A stretch of DNA of 64,000 bases from Mycobacterium sp. Root135 (GTDB lineage: Bacteria > Actinomycetota > Actinomycetes > Mycobacteriales > Mycobacteriaceae): contig NZ_LMEZ01000001.1 in the NCBI RefSeq assembly GCF_001426545.1, forward strand, positions 967 through 64,966, in the 5' to 3' direction. The notes under the pieces were generated by a model. It was given only the letters and a program-made list of their open reading frames with translations. It had not been told where the DNA came from and ran no database searches. Shown piece after piece: positions 36,147-44,747 of this stretch; the stretch's first letter is position 1; each line of letters begins with the position of its first letter. Made by a program: the position numbers and the translations under genes.

Positions 36147-37516
36147 AGTCTGGATTCCTTTGAGGGCGAAAGAGCTTCGGCAGTGGTGTCTGAGTCGAGT
36201 GCGGCGCTGCGCATGGTGGCTTCTGCATCGCGGACGAACTTCAGGCCGACGACGAGGCCGGCGGCGATCAGGCAGGTGATGCTGACGGCGGCCAAGCCCC
36301 AGTTGTTGGTACCGGTCGCGTCCTTGAGCGCGCCGAAGCCGAATGGGCCGATGAATCCCCCGAGGTTGGCCAGCGAGTTGATCGAGGCCAGCCCGACGGC
36401 GGCGGCGTTGCCGGTGAGGAACATGGATGGCAGAGACCAGAACGGACCGTATGTGGCGTAGACCGCGACGGTGATGATGGTCAGCAGCGCTATCGACAAC
36501 AACAGGTTGTTGGTGGCGAAGGGCATTAGCGCTAGGCCAATACCGGCGGTGATTAGCGGTATCCCCACGTGCCACCGTCGTTCCCGGGTCTTGTCGGAGT
36601 GGCGGGCCCAGAACACCATGACGACCGCGGCGATGCCATAGGGCAGAGCGGTGATGAACCCAATGGCGGAATGACTTAGCCGGTCACTGGCTGCGGCAAG
36701 GATGGTCGGGGTGAAGAATGCCAGCACGTAGATGGCCACGGACTTGCTGTAGTAGATCAACGCCAAGGCGAGGACGCGGATACCGGCAAGACTGCGCCAG
36801 AAGGACATCGTCCCGTGACGCTCCGCCTTCGCCGCCGCTTCCGCGTCGAGTGTGTCAGTCAGCCATGCCTTTTCGTCGGATGTGAGCCATTTGGCCTTGT
36901 CGGGACTGTCAACCAAGGCCTTTATGGCGACGCCGGCCAGGACCACGGCGGGCAATCCCTGCAGGATGAACACCCAGCGCCAGCTTTCGAATCCGAACCA
37001 ATGGACGTTGTCGAGTATCACCCCCGACAGCGGTGCGGCGATGACGGTGGCCAAGGGCAGCGCGATCATGAAGGTGGCGACCACGCGCGCGCGGTCGCGT
37101 TCGGGGAACCAGAACGTCAGATACAGGATCACGCAGGGGAAGAAGCCGGCCTCGGCGACGCCGAGCAGGGTCCGCATGATGGCCAGCTGAGTGACGTCCT
37201 GAACGAAGCCGGTGCCCATGGCCACCGCGCCCCAGGTGACGAGGATGCGGGTAATCCAGCGGCGGGCACCGACGCGGCGCATCAAAATGTTGCTCGGCAC
37301 TTCGAAAAGGAAGTAACCAATCGAGAAGAGCCCGGCGATCAGGCCGAACTGAGTTTCGCTGATTCCGAGGTCATCGTTCATTTCCAGGGCAGCGAATCCG
37401 ACGTTGGCGCGATCGATGAACGCGATGACGTAGAGCACTATCAGCAACGGAAGAATCCGCCACTTGATCTTCTTCAGCGCCGTCGCGCCGACGGGTGCCA
37501 CCATCGCGGTGCTCAT
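36143..37516 (-). CDS. MFS transporter, anion:cation symporter-like
   Basis: 457 residues with 12 membrane segments. The family A-type motif is YVIAFIDRANVGFAALEM with the Asp-Arg pair; then ETQFGLIAGLFSIGYFLFEVPSNILMRRVGARRWI in parts and GVAEAGFFPCVILYLTFWFP. This is the ACS pattern of tartrate, phthalate and hydroxyphenylacetate carriers. Both ends overlap neighbours by 4 bases. It probably imports the carboxylate degraded by the dehydrogenase and aldolase. Confidence 0.88.
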   Translation of the reverse strand: MSTAMVAPVGATALKKIKWRILPLLIVLYVIAFIDRANVGFAALEMNDDLGISETQFGLIAGLFSIGYFLFEVPSNILMRRVGARRWITRILVTWGAVAMGTGFVQDVTQLAIMRTLLGVAEAGFFPCVILYLTFWFPERDRARVVATFMIALPLATVIAAPLSGVILDNVHWFGFESWRWVFILQGLPAVVLAGVAIKALVDSPDKAKWLTSDEKAWLTDTLDAEAAAKAERHGTMSFWRSLAGIRVLALALIYYSKSVAIYVLAFFTPTILAAASDRLSHSAIGFITALPYGIAAVVMVFWARHSDKTRERRWHVGIPLITAGIGLALMPFATNNLLLSIALLTIITVAVYATYGPFWSLPSMFLTGNAAAVGLASINSLANLGGFIGPFGFGALKDATGTNNWGLAAVSITCLIAAGLVVGLKFVRDAEATMRSAALDSDTTAEALSPSKESRL

Positions 37517-38412
37517 GCCCGCACCTCCTGCATGTCCACTGTGGCGGTTGATCGGTATTGGCTTCGGTCAAGCCAGTCCAGGGTGGCGGAGAACGTCGCT
37601 GCCTCGGGTACTCCCACGTCGGCCACGAGTGCGGCGGTGTGGGCGAACGCGCGGCCGACGTGCTCCGTGAGCGTGGCCGGGTAGCCGCCGGCCTCCAATT
37701 GGTCAGCAGCGGAGGTGGTTTCAACACATCTCCTCTTGGCCTGGGCGGGGTGGCTGGACACCATCGCCGTCAACAGCTCGGTGAAGGGGCGCTCGTCGAT
37801 GTCACCCATCGCGGCGAACAGCTGATCCAACAGTCCGAAGCGGCGAGCAGCGGGCAGCACCTCGACTGCCAACGCTTCAATGCCCTTGGTCACGACCGAC
37901 CGCAACAGCTTCACCCGCACCGCGTCGCCCGGCTGGCTGTCGGGCAGGTACTGGACCGGTGCGCCAACTGCGGCGAATAGTGCGTCGACGTCTGCGTATC
38001 GGGGTCCGGCGACCAGCAACGGCGTGCGCGCGCCGGTCAATCCGACCGCACCGGTGATGGCGGCGTCGACGTACCGCAGCCCTGCCGCCACAGCGGCGCG
38101 CGCGCTCTGCGCCTTGGATTCCGGATCGGCGGTCGTCAGGTCGACGATCACGGCGCCTGCTGTTGCCGAGCCCTGCACCGCCAATGCTGAATCCGTCAGG
38201 GCCGCTCCCGGCACGCACATCAGAACGATCTCAGTACCTTCCGCTGCGGCCGCTGGCTGACCGGCGATGTCAATCCCCTGCACAGCGGCCCAACTTTGGG
38301 CTGCCCCTGACGGAAACGGGTCCGCGAGCGACACGACCGCGAACTCCGATTTCACCACGTCGCGGGCCCAACAGAGGCCTACTGCGCCGACGCCTACGAC
38401 TCCAATTTTCAT
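37513..38412 (-). CDS. NAD(P)-dependent beta-hydroxyacid dehydrogenase-like
   Basis: 299 residues. The N-terminus is a Rossmann fold (KIGVVGVGAVGLCWARDV), then PGAALTDSAL and DLTTADPESKAQSA, close to the hydroxyisobutyrate dehydrogenase family DXTT motif. The catalytic Lys is in VRVKLLRSVVTKG. ATG 38412 follows GAGGTAACG. First gene of the dehydrogenase-MFS-aldolase operon; it should oxidise a beta-hydroxy acid. Substrate unknown. Confidence 0.83.
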   Translation of the reverse strand: MKIGVVGVGAVGLCWARDVVKSEFAVVSLADPFPSGAAQSWAAVQGIDIAGQPAAAAEGTEIVLMCVPGAALTDSALAVQGSATAGAVIVDLTTADPESKAQSARAAVAAGLRYVDAAITGAVGLTGARTPLLVAGPRYADVDALFAAVGAPVQYLPDSQPGDAVRVKLLRSVVTKGIEALAVEVLPAARRFGLLDQLFAAMGDIDERPFTELLTAMVSSHPAQAKRRCVETTSAADQLEAGGYPATLTEHVGRAFAHTAALVADVGVPEAATFSATLDWLDRSQYRSTATVDMQEVRA

Positions 38413-38793
38413 CGTTACCTCAACTCGGTGGTCCGGTGCTTGTGACCTGACTCACGATACAATTTAAGTACAAAATGTCAACATTGGGCCTAAAAATGTC
38501 GACTATGCCAGTAGATGTACTAAAACTGTCCTTAGCGCGGTCGCGGGCGCATCCTCGCGCACCGCCGACCGCAACATGGCGACCGCGGAATCTCGGTATC
38601 GGCCGAGGAGTCCAACGGCCTCGTACGGATTCGACGTGCGCGGCGGCGATGACGTTGAGGGCGTGCGGCGGGTGCGGTTTGCTTCTGGCCTTCGGCGACT
38701 CACCGATCAGCGTGACCAGGTACGGTCCTGCCGCCGCGGGCGCGGGTGTCGGATGACATTGAGCCTGCGATCACGCGGGCGGCGATGGTCTGG
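38413..38793. other. Region between dehydrogenase operon and TetR gene
   Basis: About 380 bases without a convincing gene. The AT-rich part near 38465-38505 holds the operator-like repeats. A minus-strand frame (38503-38703) has a protein-like stretch (GRYRDSAVAMLRSAVRED) but no ribosome site; it may be a remnant. Confidence 0.4.
38472..38500. promoter_or_regulatory. Candidate GntR operator upstream of dehydrogenase operon
   Basis: AATGT-CA-ACATT is a perfect palindrome (38474-38485). AAAATGTC also recurs 21 bases later (38493-38500), two helical turns apart. It lies about 60 bases upstream of the operon's first gene, in an AT-rich patch. Confidence 0.5.
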
Positions 38794-39387
38794 CTAGGCG
38801 GATGGGGCCCGGCGCATCCCGTCGATCACGAGTGTCAACAGTCGGGACCGTTGAGCGTCGTCACGGCCCTGATCCCCGAGCCAGGCGATCGCAGCGGCGA
38901 CGTCGAGCAGATCCGCACTCGAGACGTCATCACGCAGCCGCCCCGCGTTCACGGCGCGGTCCAGGAGGGCCGCCCCGGCGCGCTTGCTGCGCTTGCACGT
39001 GGTGTCGTCACCAGCCTCCGGGTTGACGAGGGTGCGGGCCAGGCCTTCGAACAGACCCGCCTGGGCGACGAAGGCGTCGAGCCAATCGGCAAGCGCGGCA
39101 ACGGGATCTGTGGCATTCAATAGTCCCTCGCCGCGTTCGGCGAGGCCCAGCAAGCCGTCGTCGATGACCGCCAGCACCAGATCGTCACGGCTGGGGAAGT
39201 GCCGGTACAGCGTGCCGGCCCCCACGCCCGCGGCCTTCGCGATGTCGTCGAGGGATGCGGTGACGCCGCCGCGCTGGAACGCCGCGAGCGCGGCGTCGAG
39301 CAGGGCGCGCCGGTTGCGGACGGCATCGGCCCGCAACGGCCGTGACGGGGCGGTTGAACTAGCCACGCGGACACCTTCTCTCGACAA
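38794..39387 (-). CDS. TetR family regulator, divergent from LLM gene
   Basis: 197 residues. HTH: RRALLDAALAAFQRGGVTA, LDDIAKAAGVGAGTLYRHFPSRDDLVLAV in parts. The C-terminal part is of the common SbtR-like type (LLDRAVNAGRLRDDV). Divergent from the LLM gene at 39442, with twin perfect palindromes between them. It should repress the LLM gene and itself. Confidence 0.9.
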   Translation of the reverse strand: MSREGVRVASSTAPSRPLRADAVRNRRALLDAALAAFQRGGVTASLDDIAKAAGVGAGTLYRHFPSRDDLVLAVIDDGLLGLAERGEGLLNATDPVAALADWLDAFVAQAGLFEGLARTLVNPEAGDDTTCKRSKRAGAALLDRAVNAGRLRDDVSSADLLDVAAAIAWLGDQGRDDAQRSRLLTLVIDGMRRAPSA

Positions 39388-39388
39388 G

Positions 39389-39427
39389 CGGAGACACTCT
39401 CCGTATGGTTACCGGAGACATTCTCCG
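39389..39427. promoter_or_regulatory. Twin TetR operators
   Basis: CGGAGA-CAC-TCTCCG at 39389-39403 and CGGAGA-CAT-TCTCCG at 39413-39427. Both are perfect 6-base arms with 3-base centres, 24 bases apart centre to centre. Confidence 0.8.
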
Positions 39428-39441
39428 AATTCTAGCGAGGT

Positions 39442-40365
39442 ATGAGAGACATGCACATCAGCACCATGCCCATGCCCGATCCTTCGCATCCGCTCTCGCA
39501 GGTCATCGACGGCTTGAGCGACATCGCCGCCAGGGGTTTCCACTCGCTCTGGCTGCCGCAGCTGCCCGCGGGACCGGGGTCGTCGGGCTGGGACCCGCTG
39601 ATCGCCCTGGCTCTGGTGGGCCAGCGCGCGCCGGAGGTGAAACTCGGCACCGCGGTCAGCGTGATCTACGGGCAGCATCCCTTCACGCTCGCCCGGCTGG
39701 CGGCGACCGCATCGGCGGCCGTCGGGGAACGGCTGACTCTGGGGCTCGGCGTGAGCCACCCCGCCGTGGTGGAGGCGCTCGGCTACCGCTATGACCGGCC
39801 CGCTGCATTCCTCGACGAGTATCTGACCGCGCTACTACCCGCTCTCGCCGGGCAGCCCGTCGACGTTCACGGCGACTTCCTCACCGCCGTCGGTCAGCTC
39901 GAGGTGTCGCAGGCGCCCGTGCCATCGGTCGTCCTCGCCGCGCTGGGCCCCCGGATGCTGCGCATCGCGGGGTCGCGCACCGACGGCACCGTCACCAGCT
40001 GGGTCGGTCCGCGCACTCTCGACGAGCACATCGTGCCCTCGCTGACCAAGGCGGCCGCTGATGCGGGTCGTCCCGCGCCGCGGGTCATCGCAGGCCTTCT
40101 CGTCGCGCTGACTACGGATGCCGACGCCGTCCGCGCCACGATTGACGGCGACTTCGCCGCGGCGGGGTCGATGCCCGCCTACCGCGCCATGTTCGAACGC
40201 GAAGGTGTCAGCGGACCCGGTGTCGTCAGCATCGTCGGCGATGAGGCGTCCGTGAAGGCGCAGCTGCACCGCCTCGCCGACATCGGCGTCACCGAGTTCG
40301 TCGGAACACCGGTGGGCGACGCCGAGACTCAATCGCGCACAATCGATCTCCTCGCTGCGCTCTGA
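39442..40365 (+). CDS. LLM class flavin/F420-dependent oxidoreductase
   Basis: 307 residues with the luciferase-like pattern: FHSLWLPQLP, LGTAVSVIYGQHPFTLARLAAT in parts, LTLGLGVSHPAVVEALGY, and GPRMLRIAGSRTDGTVTSWVGP. The last two are typical of the F420-dependent TIGR03564-like group. Start at ATG 39442, or ATG 39451. It is single, controlled by the divergent TetR. Substrate unknown. Confidence 0.87.
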   Translation: MRDMHISTMPMPDPSHPLSQVIDGLSDIAARGFHSLWLPQLPAGPGSSGWDPLIALALVGQRAPEVKLGTAVSVIYGQHPFTLARLAATASAAVGERLTLGLGVSHPAVVEALGYRYDRPAAFLDEYLTALLPALAGQPVDVHGDFLTAVGQLEVSQAPVPSVVLAALGPRMLRIAGSRTDGTVTSWVGPRTLDEHIVPSLTKAAADAGRPAPRVIAGLLVALTTDADAVRATIDGDFAAAGSMPAYRAMFEREGVSGPGVVSIVGDEASVKAQLHRLADIGVTEFVGTPVGDAETQSRTIDLLAAL

Positions 40366-40380
40366 GGTGGGCCCTTGACC

Positions 40381-41190
40381 TCAAGCGGTCAATCGCTCGA
40401 CCAGTTGGGCAGGTGCATCCTCGGATAGCAGATGGCCGGCGTCGTCGATCCACGTCAGCCCGCGATTGGTGACGCGTTGTTCGATCCACTCGCCGTGGGG
40501 TGAGGGCAGAATTTGGTCGTCGCGACCCCACAGCAGCGTGACGGGGACGTCGATGCTGCCCAGCGGGTGTTCGTACTCGGCGGTGTCGTCTTCGCTGAGC
40601 TGTCGGTACTGCCGGTAGAACGCGGCTTGCCCGTCGGCGCCGAGCCAAGGGGTCAAATATGTTTCGAGGATTCCCGGGCGATAGCCCTGATGCGTGCCGT
40701 TGCGTAGGTGGGCGGTGACCAGTGCCTCGTGGGCGTAGGCGGGAAGTTGTTCGAACACGTCGTGGTGTTGGCGGATCAGGCCGAACAGGCCGTGCTCCCA
40801 GGTTCCTCCCGTGACGGCGTCGAAGAGGGCCAGATCTGAGTAGGCGGCGTGTTCGAGCAGCAGTGCGCGCAGCACGATCGCACCGCCGATGTCACAGGCA
40901 ACGATGCTGGGGCGCTGTAGGTTCCATCGCTGTCGGAGATCGGCGAAGTTGCGCCCTTGCGCCGCGAGGGTGAGATCTTGACCCTCGTGCTTGTCGGATT
41001 GTCCATAACCGAGGTGGTCGAAGACGTAGACGCGTCGGCCACGGCGGGCGAGCGCCGGCGCAACGTCGCGCCACAGGAACGACGAGTACGGCGTGCCGTG
41101 GACGAGCACGATCGGCGGGCCGTCGCCCAACTCGTCCCAGCGCACTACTCCGTCGTCGAGCTCGGCTGATTTGCTCAAGGTCCACGTCAT
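40381..41190 (-). CDS. Alpha/beta hydrolase with Asp nucleophile
   Basis: 269 residues from ATG 41190, preceded by GGAGGAG. Oxyanion motif HGTPYSS, then HLGYGQSD. The nucleophile elbow is VACDIGGA, with Asp where esterases have Ser; this is the arrangement of haloalkane dehalogenases and epoxide hydrolases. The acid is likely in LLWGRDDQ and the His in DAGHLL. It follows the RidA gene on the same strand, 76 bases apart. Confidence 0.83.
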   Translation of the reverse strand: MTWTLSKSAELDDGVVRWDELGDGPPIVLVHGTPYSSFLWRDVAPALARRGRRVYVFDHLGYGQSDKHEGQDLTLAAQGRNFADLRQRWNLQRPSIVACDIGGAIVLRALLLEHAAYSDLALFDAVTGGTWEHGLFGLIRQHHDVFEQLPAYAHEALVTAHLRNGTHQGYRPGILETYLTPWLGADGQAAFYRQYRQLSEDDTAEYEHPLGSIDVPVTLLWGRDDQILPSPHGEWIEQRVTNRGLTWIDDAGHLLSEDAPAQLVERLTA

Positions 41191-41266
41191 GCGACTCCTC
41201 CAGGCTCGACGCCCCAAAAATGTTGCGGCTCAACGGGAATCTACGACGCTGCCGCGTGGCCGTCGA

Positions 41267-41692
41267 TCACGCGTCTTGGCCCACCACGGCGGTAACGCGA
41301 ATTTCGACGCGCATCTTGGGTGCGCCGAGAGTGGCAACGCCGATCTGGGTCCAGATGGGCGCGCGCTCACCCATGCGTTTACGAAATTGCTCGACCATGA
41401 CTCGGTTGTGCTCGTCGCCGATCGAAACGTCTGTCTCGGCCACGTGATAGGAGTTCACGGAAACCACGTCGCGCCACGTGGCACCGGCGGTGGCGAGCGT
41501 GCGCTCGACGTTGTCGAAGGCCGCGACGATCTCCTCGGTGAGGTCGGTGGGGAAGTTGAAGTGGTCGTCCCAGCCACCCTGCCCGGAAATCTCGACGTGA
41601 TCGCCTATCCGCACGGCCTGGCTGTAGCGCAAGTTCGCCAACAGCGTGTCGCCGTAGCCGGGGGTTACGAAGAACTCTGGTGTTGTACCCAT
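41267..41692 (-). CDS. RidA/YjgF/UK114 family protein
   Basis: 141 residues with the trimeric RidA fold: YSQAVRIGDHVEISGQGG, then EEIVAAFDNVERTLATAGATWRDVV in parts and VNSYHV; the C-terminus has MRVEIRVTAVV. The usual RidA Arg is in the C-terminal strand. RidA deaminates reactive enamines; this divergent subgroup often serves catabolic roles. It is divergent from a MarR gene and precedes the hydrolase. Confidence 0.87.
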   Translation of the reverse strand: MGTTPEFFVTPGYGDTLLANLRYSQAVRIGDHVEISGQGGWDDHFNFPTDLTEEIVAAFDNVERTLATAGATWRDVVSVNSYHVAETDVSIGDEHNRVMVEQFRKRMGERAPIWTQIGVATLGAPKMRVEIRVTAVVGQDA

Positions 41693-41711
41693 TGGGGGAA
41701 GGCCTCTCTTA

Positions 41712-41761
41712 TTGACTTCATGTGTGAAGTCAACGTACCACGGGATGACTTCACGCGTGAA
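41712..41761. promoter_or_regulatory. Twin MarR operators between ridA and marR
   Basis: TTGACTTCA-TGTG-TGAAGTCAA (41712-41733, perfect 9-base arms) and TTCACGCGTGAA (41750-41761, perfect). Both share the TTCA..TGAA half-sites and are 33 bases apart centre to centre, about three helical turns. Confidence 0.8.
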
Positions 41762-41790
41762 ATGTTTGTGCGCCTGGGTATCGTTCTCGT

Positions 41791-42255
41791 ATGTCCGACG
41801 ACACCCAATGGCTCACGTCAGCCGAGAAGGAGGCCTGGACGGGGCTGGTTTCTCTGGTCCTGCTGCTGCCGGGCCGGCTAGAGGCTCCATTGCAGCAGGC
41901 TGCCGGATTGACTCTGTTCGAGTACCTGACCCTGAGCCAGGTCTCGGAAACGTCCGAGCGACAATTGCGGATGAGTGAACTTGCCTACTTGGCCAACGGA
42001 TCCCTTTCGCGCTTGTCGAACGTGGTGAAGCGCTTCGAGCAGCGCGGCTGGGTGGTCCGCTTTCCCGATCCCGAGGACGGCCGCTATACGATCGTGGCGC
42101 TCACCGATGCCGGATACGAGAAGGTCGTGGCGGCGGCACCAACCCACCTGGCCACCGTGCGCCGGTTCGTGCTCGATCCGCTCAACGCCACGGATGAACG
42201 CGCGCTGGCGCGAATTGCCGAAAAGTTGCGGACGCGGCCGGAGGACCTCGCATAG
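41791..42255 (+). CDS. MarR family regulator
   Basis: 154 residues. Winged helix: LTLFEYLTLSQVSE, LRMSELAYLANGSLSRLSNVVKRFEQRGWVVR in parts, wing DPEDGRYTIVALTDAG. It sits divergent to ridA with two operators in between, so it should control ridA-hydrolase and itself. Effector unknown. Confidence 0.9.
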   Translation: MSDDTQWLTSAEKEAWTGLVSLVLLLPGRLEAPLQQAAGLTLFEYLTLSQVSETSERQLRMSELAYLANGSLSRLSNVVKRFEQRGWVVRFPDPEDGRYTIVALTDAGYEKVVAAAPTHLATVRRFVLDPLNATDERALARIAEKLRTRPEDLA

Positions 42256-42307
42256 CAAGACCTCGGTTGCATCCAGTCTGGCGGGCCACCAGAGTGGGAA
42301 CAGCTGT

Positions 42308-42640
42308 GTCACCCGCGGCACGCACGGGGATCTGACCGGTCGGACACTGCTGATCGAGGGCGCTTCCGGCGGCGTCGGCAGCGCGGCAACGGTTTTCGCG
42401 TTGGCTGCGGGGGCTCGGGTGATCGGCACTGCCCGACCCGCGAACCATCGGTTCCTCGCCGATCTCGGAGCCGTGGCGACGACCTACGGACCGGAATTGG
42501 CCGAACGCGTCGGCGCGCTGGCACCCGAGGGCGTTCATGCGGCCTGTCACGCGGCGCCGTCTGCGTCACTTGCCTCCGTCCGGGAGGCGCACGAATTGGC
42601 CGAGAGCGGTGCCGGCAAGGTCGTCGTCACTCTGACTTGA
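42308..42640 (+). pseudogene. Zinc-type MDR/quinone oxidoreductase fragment
   Basis: After the marR stop an open frame matches only the NADPH-binding middle of medium-chain dehydrogenases: LTGRTLLIEGASGGVGSAATVFALAAGARVIGTAR in parts, and LAERVGALAPEGVHAA. The catalytic N-terminal domain and the C-terminal part are missing, and no start with a ribosome site is visible. It is probably a truncated remnant. Its sequence differs from the intact MDR at 43803. Confidence 0.7.
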
Positions 42641-42666
42641 GCACGCGCCCAATCGTTTCGCCGACC

Positions 42667-43131
42667 TCAACCCTGCCGTGGAGCGGGGGCGAGGACGTGG
42701 TTTCGTTCGTGGTCGAAGACCACTTCGGTGCGCACACCGGCGACTTCGCGCCGTTTGGTCAGGGAGTCGAGCACGAAGTCGCGCAACGCCTCCGTGGACG
42801 GGACCGCGACGTGCATGACGATGTCCTCGGCGCCAGTGGTGATGAACACCTGCAAGGTTTCGGGTAGTTGAACCGCGAAGTTGCGGAAACCCAGCACCAC
42901 GTCGCGCGACTGGGGGCGCAACCGGACGGTGATCATCGCCTGCACGGGACGTCCCAATTGGGCGGGGTCGACCACGTAGTGAACCCCGGCCAGGACGCCA
43001 CGCTCCCGCAGCGAGCGCACGCGCTCCAGCGTGGTGGACGGTGAGACCCCCAGCGCGGCGGCCAGGTCACGGTTGCTGCGCCGACCATCTCTTTGCAATG
43101 CGGCGACGATCGCGGAATCTAATTCGTCCAT
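42667..43131 (-). CDS. Lrp/AsnC family regulator
   Basis: 154 residues from ATG 43131 (the longer frame has no family support). HTH: MDELDSAIVAALQRDGRRSNRDLAAALGVSPSTTLERVRSLRERGV in parts. RAM domain: VQAMITVRLRP and FITTGAEDIVMHVAV. It is divergent from a DUF2000 gene, a frequent actinobacterial pairing. Confidence 0.9.
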   Translation of the reverse strand: MDELDSAIVAALQRDGRRSNRDLAAALGVSPSTTLERVRSLRERGVLAGVHYVVDPAQLGRPVQAMITVRLRPQSRDVVLGFRNFAVQLPETLQVFITTGAEDIVMHVAVPSTEALRDFVLDSLTKRREVAGVRTEVVFDHERNHVLAPAPRQG

Positions 43132-43210
43132 ACCGCCACGATGGTACTGCTGATCGAACAAAATTCGGCTGTGGTGGAGTGTGGGCTTGATATTGCCTAC
43201 CTTGGGCGTC

Positions 43211-43663
43211 ATGAGCGAACTAACGACGCCTCTCCGGGCACATGGGCAAATGGATCGCCTGCAGACCAAGATTGCGGTCATCCTCGACGAAGGTCTGCCC
43301 GTGTGGCAGAAGCTCAACGTCACGGCGTTCCTGGCCAGCGGCATCGCGGCGACGTCGGTCGATGCGATCGGCCTGAACTACGCCGACGCCGACGGCACCG
43401 ACTACGCGCCGATGTTCGGGCAGCCGGTCATGGTCTTCGGTGCCGACAGTGCGCGCCTCGTCCGTACTCTCAACCGAGCGCTGGATCGTGGGGTGTCGCC
43501 GGCGATCTTCACCTCGGCGTTGTTCGGCACCGGACACGATGACGAGAATCGTGCGGCCGTGGCAGCGGTCCGGCGGGCCGAATTGGACGTCGTCGGGCTA
43601 GCGGTGCGTGCCGAACGCAAGGTCGTCGACAAGATCGTCGACGGACTCAAACTTCACGTTTGA
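43211..43663 (+). CDS. DUF2000 family protein
   Basis: About 150 residues from ATG 43211; GTG 43181 and ATG 43250 are alternatives. The sequence has KIAVILDEGLPVWQKLNVTAFLASGIA, the DUF2000 start, and VFGADSARLVRTLNRAL. The fold is related to peptidyl-tRNA hydrolase 2. Function unknown; partner of the divergent AsnC regulator. Confidence 0.85.
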   Translation: MSELTTPLRAHGQMDRLQTKIAVILDEGLPVWQKLNVTAFLASGIAATSVDAIGLNYADADGTDYAPMFGQPVMVFGADSARLVRTLNRALDRGVSPAIFTSALFGTGHDDENRAAVAAVRRAELDVVGLAVRAERKVVDKIVDGLKLHV

Positions 43664-43729
43664 TGCCACTCCGCCGACCAGTGGATCGATGCCGAAGCTC
43701 TGTGGCCACGCTCACAGTGAGATCTGGAA

Positions 43730-43784
43730 TCGCTTCGATGTCGAAGCGACTTGTACGCGGTGTAACTGCTTCACATTCGAAGCA
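43730..43784. promoter_or_regulatory. Twin palindromes upstream of the MDR gene
   Basis: Two GCTTC-N6-GAAGC sites: 43730-43749, extended to perfect TCGCTTCGA/TCGAAGCGA arms, and 43767-43784 with TGCTTC/GAAGCA arms. They lie 36 bases apart centre to centre and end 19 bases before the start of the MDR gene, so they likely bind a repressor. The regulator is not adjacent. Confidence 0.65.
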
Positions 43785-43802
43785 CATAACCGAGGAGCAA
43801 TC

Positions 43803-44747
43803 ATGAAGGCAGTCCGCTACCGCCGTTACGGAGACAGCGACGTTCTGGAATACGAGGACGCTCCGCGACCCGTTCCCGGCCCGCAAGAGGTGCTGATCGA
43901 GGTGGCCGCCACCTCGTTCAACCCGGTGGACGCCGGCATCCGCGGCGGGTACCTCGCCGAGGTGTACACCGTCAGCTTCCCGCACACTCCCGGAGTCGAC
44001 GTCTCCGGCACGATCGCCGAGATCGGTGAGGGCGTGGCGGGCTGGAACGTCGGCGACGCCGTCGTGGCGTTCCTGCCGCTCGATGCCGACGGAGCCGCCG
44101 CGGAGTACGCGATCGCCCCGGCCGAATCACTGGCTGCCGCACCGACGTCGGTTCCGCTGGCCGATGCCGCCGCGCTGCCGGCGGCCGGGTTGACGGCGTG
44201 GCAGTCACTCTTCGAGATCACCGGCCTCACCGACGGTCAGTCGGTCCTGATCAACGGTGCCTCGGGTGCGGTGGGCGGATACGCCATTCAGTTGGCCAAG
44301 CAGGCCGGTGCCGTGGTCACGGCGACCGCGAAGGACCGTGATGCCGATCGGCTGCGCGGCTACGGCGCGGACCGCATCGTCGATTACGTCGACTACGCCC
44401 AGTCCCCGCTGGTGGTCGAGGGCGCGCCGTTCGACGTGGTGCTCAACCTGGTTCCCACCTCCGACGAGCAGACCGAGGCGTTGATCGGGTTGGTGGCCGA
44501 CGGCGGCTTCCACGTCGGGACGATGGTCTTCGGACCGGAGGATCCTGGGCGCGGGGTCCGTTCGCAGCGAGTGTTCGTGCGTAGTGACGCCGCGCAATTG
44601 GCTGGGCTGGTGCGCCGCGTCGACGACGGGTCGCTGCGCGTCGAGGTGGTCAACCGTCGCCCGCTCGCCGAGGCCGCTACGGTGCACGCCGACTCCGACG
44701 CCGGCCGCCTGCACGGCAAGACCATCCTGCTGCCCACCAGCAAGTAG
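43803..44747 (+). CDS. NADP-dependent quinone oxidoreductase (MDR family)
   Basis: 314 residues from ATG 43803, which follows GAGGAG. MDR fold: MKAVRYRRYGDSDVLEYED, FNPVDAGIRGGY, HTPGVDVSGTIAEIGEGV, then INGASGAVGGYAIQLAKQAGAVV. No zinc-ligand Cys/His set is seen, as in quinone reductases. The gene is single and follows twin palindromes. Substrate unknown; likely enone or quinone reduction. Confidence 0.88.
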   Translation: MKAVRYRRYGDSDVLEYEDAPRPVPGPQEVLIEVAATSFNPVDAGIRGGYLAEVYTVSFPHTPGVDVSGTIAEIGEGVAGWNVGDAVVAFLPLDADGAAAEYAIAPAESLAAAPTSVPLADAAALPAAGLTAWQSLFEITGLTDGQSVLINGASGAVGGYAIQLAKQAGAVVTATAKDRDADRLRGYGADRIVDYVDYAQSPLVVEGAPFDVVLNLVPTSDEQTEALIGLVADGGFHVGTMVFGPEDPGRGVRSQRVFVRSDAAQLAGLVRRVDDGSLRVEVVNRRPLAEAATVHADSDAGRLHGKTILLPTSK

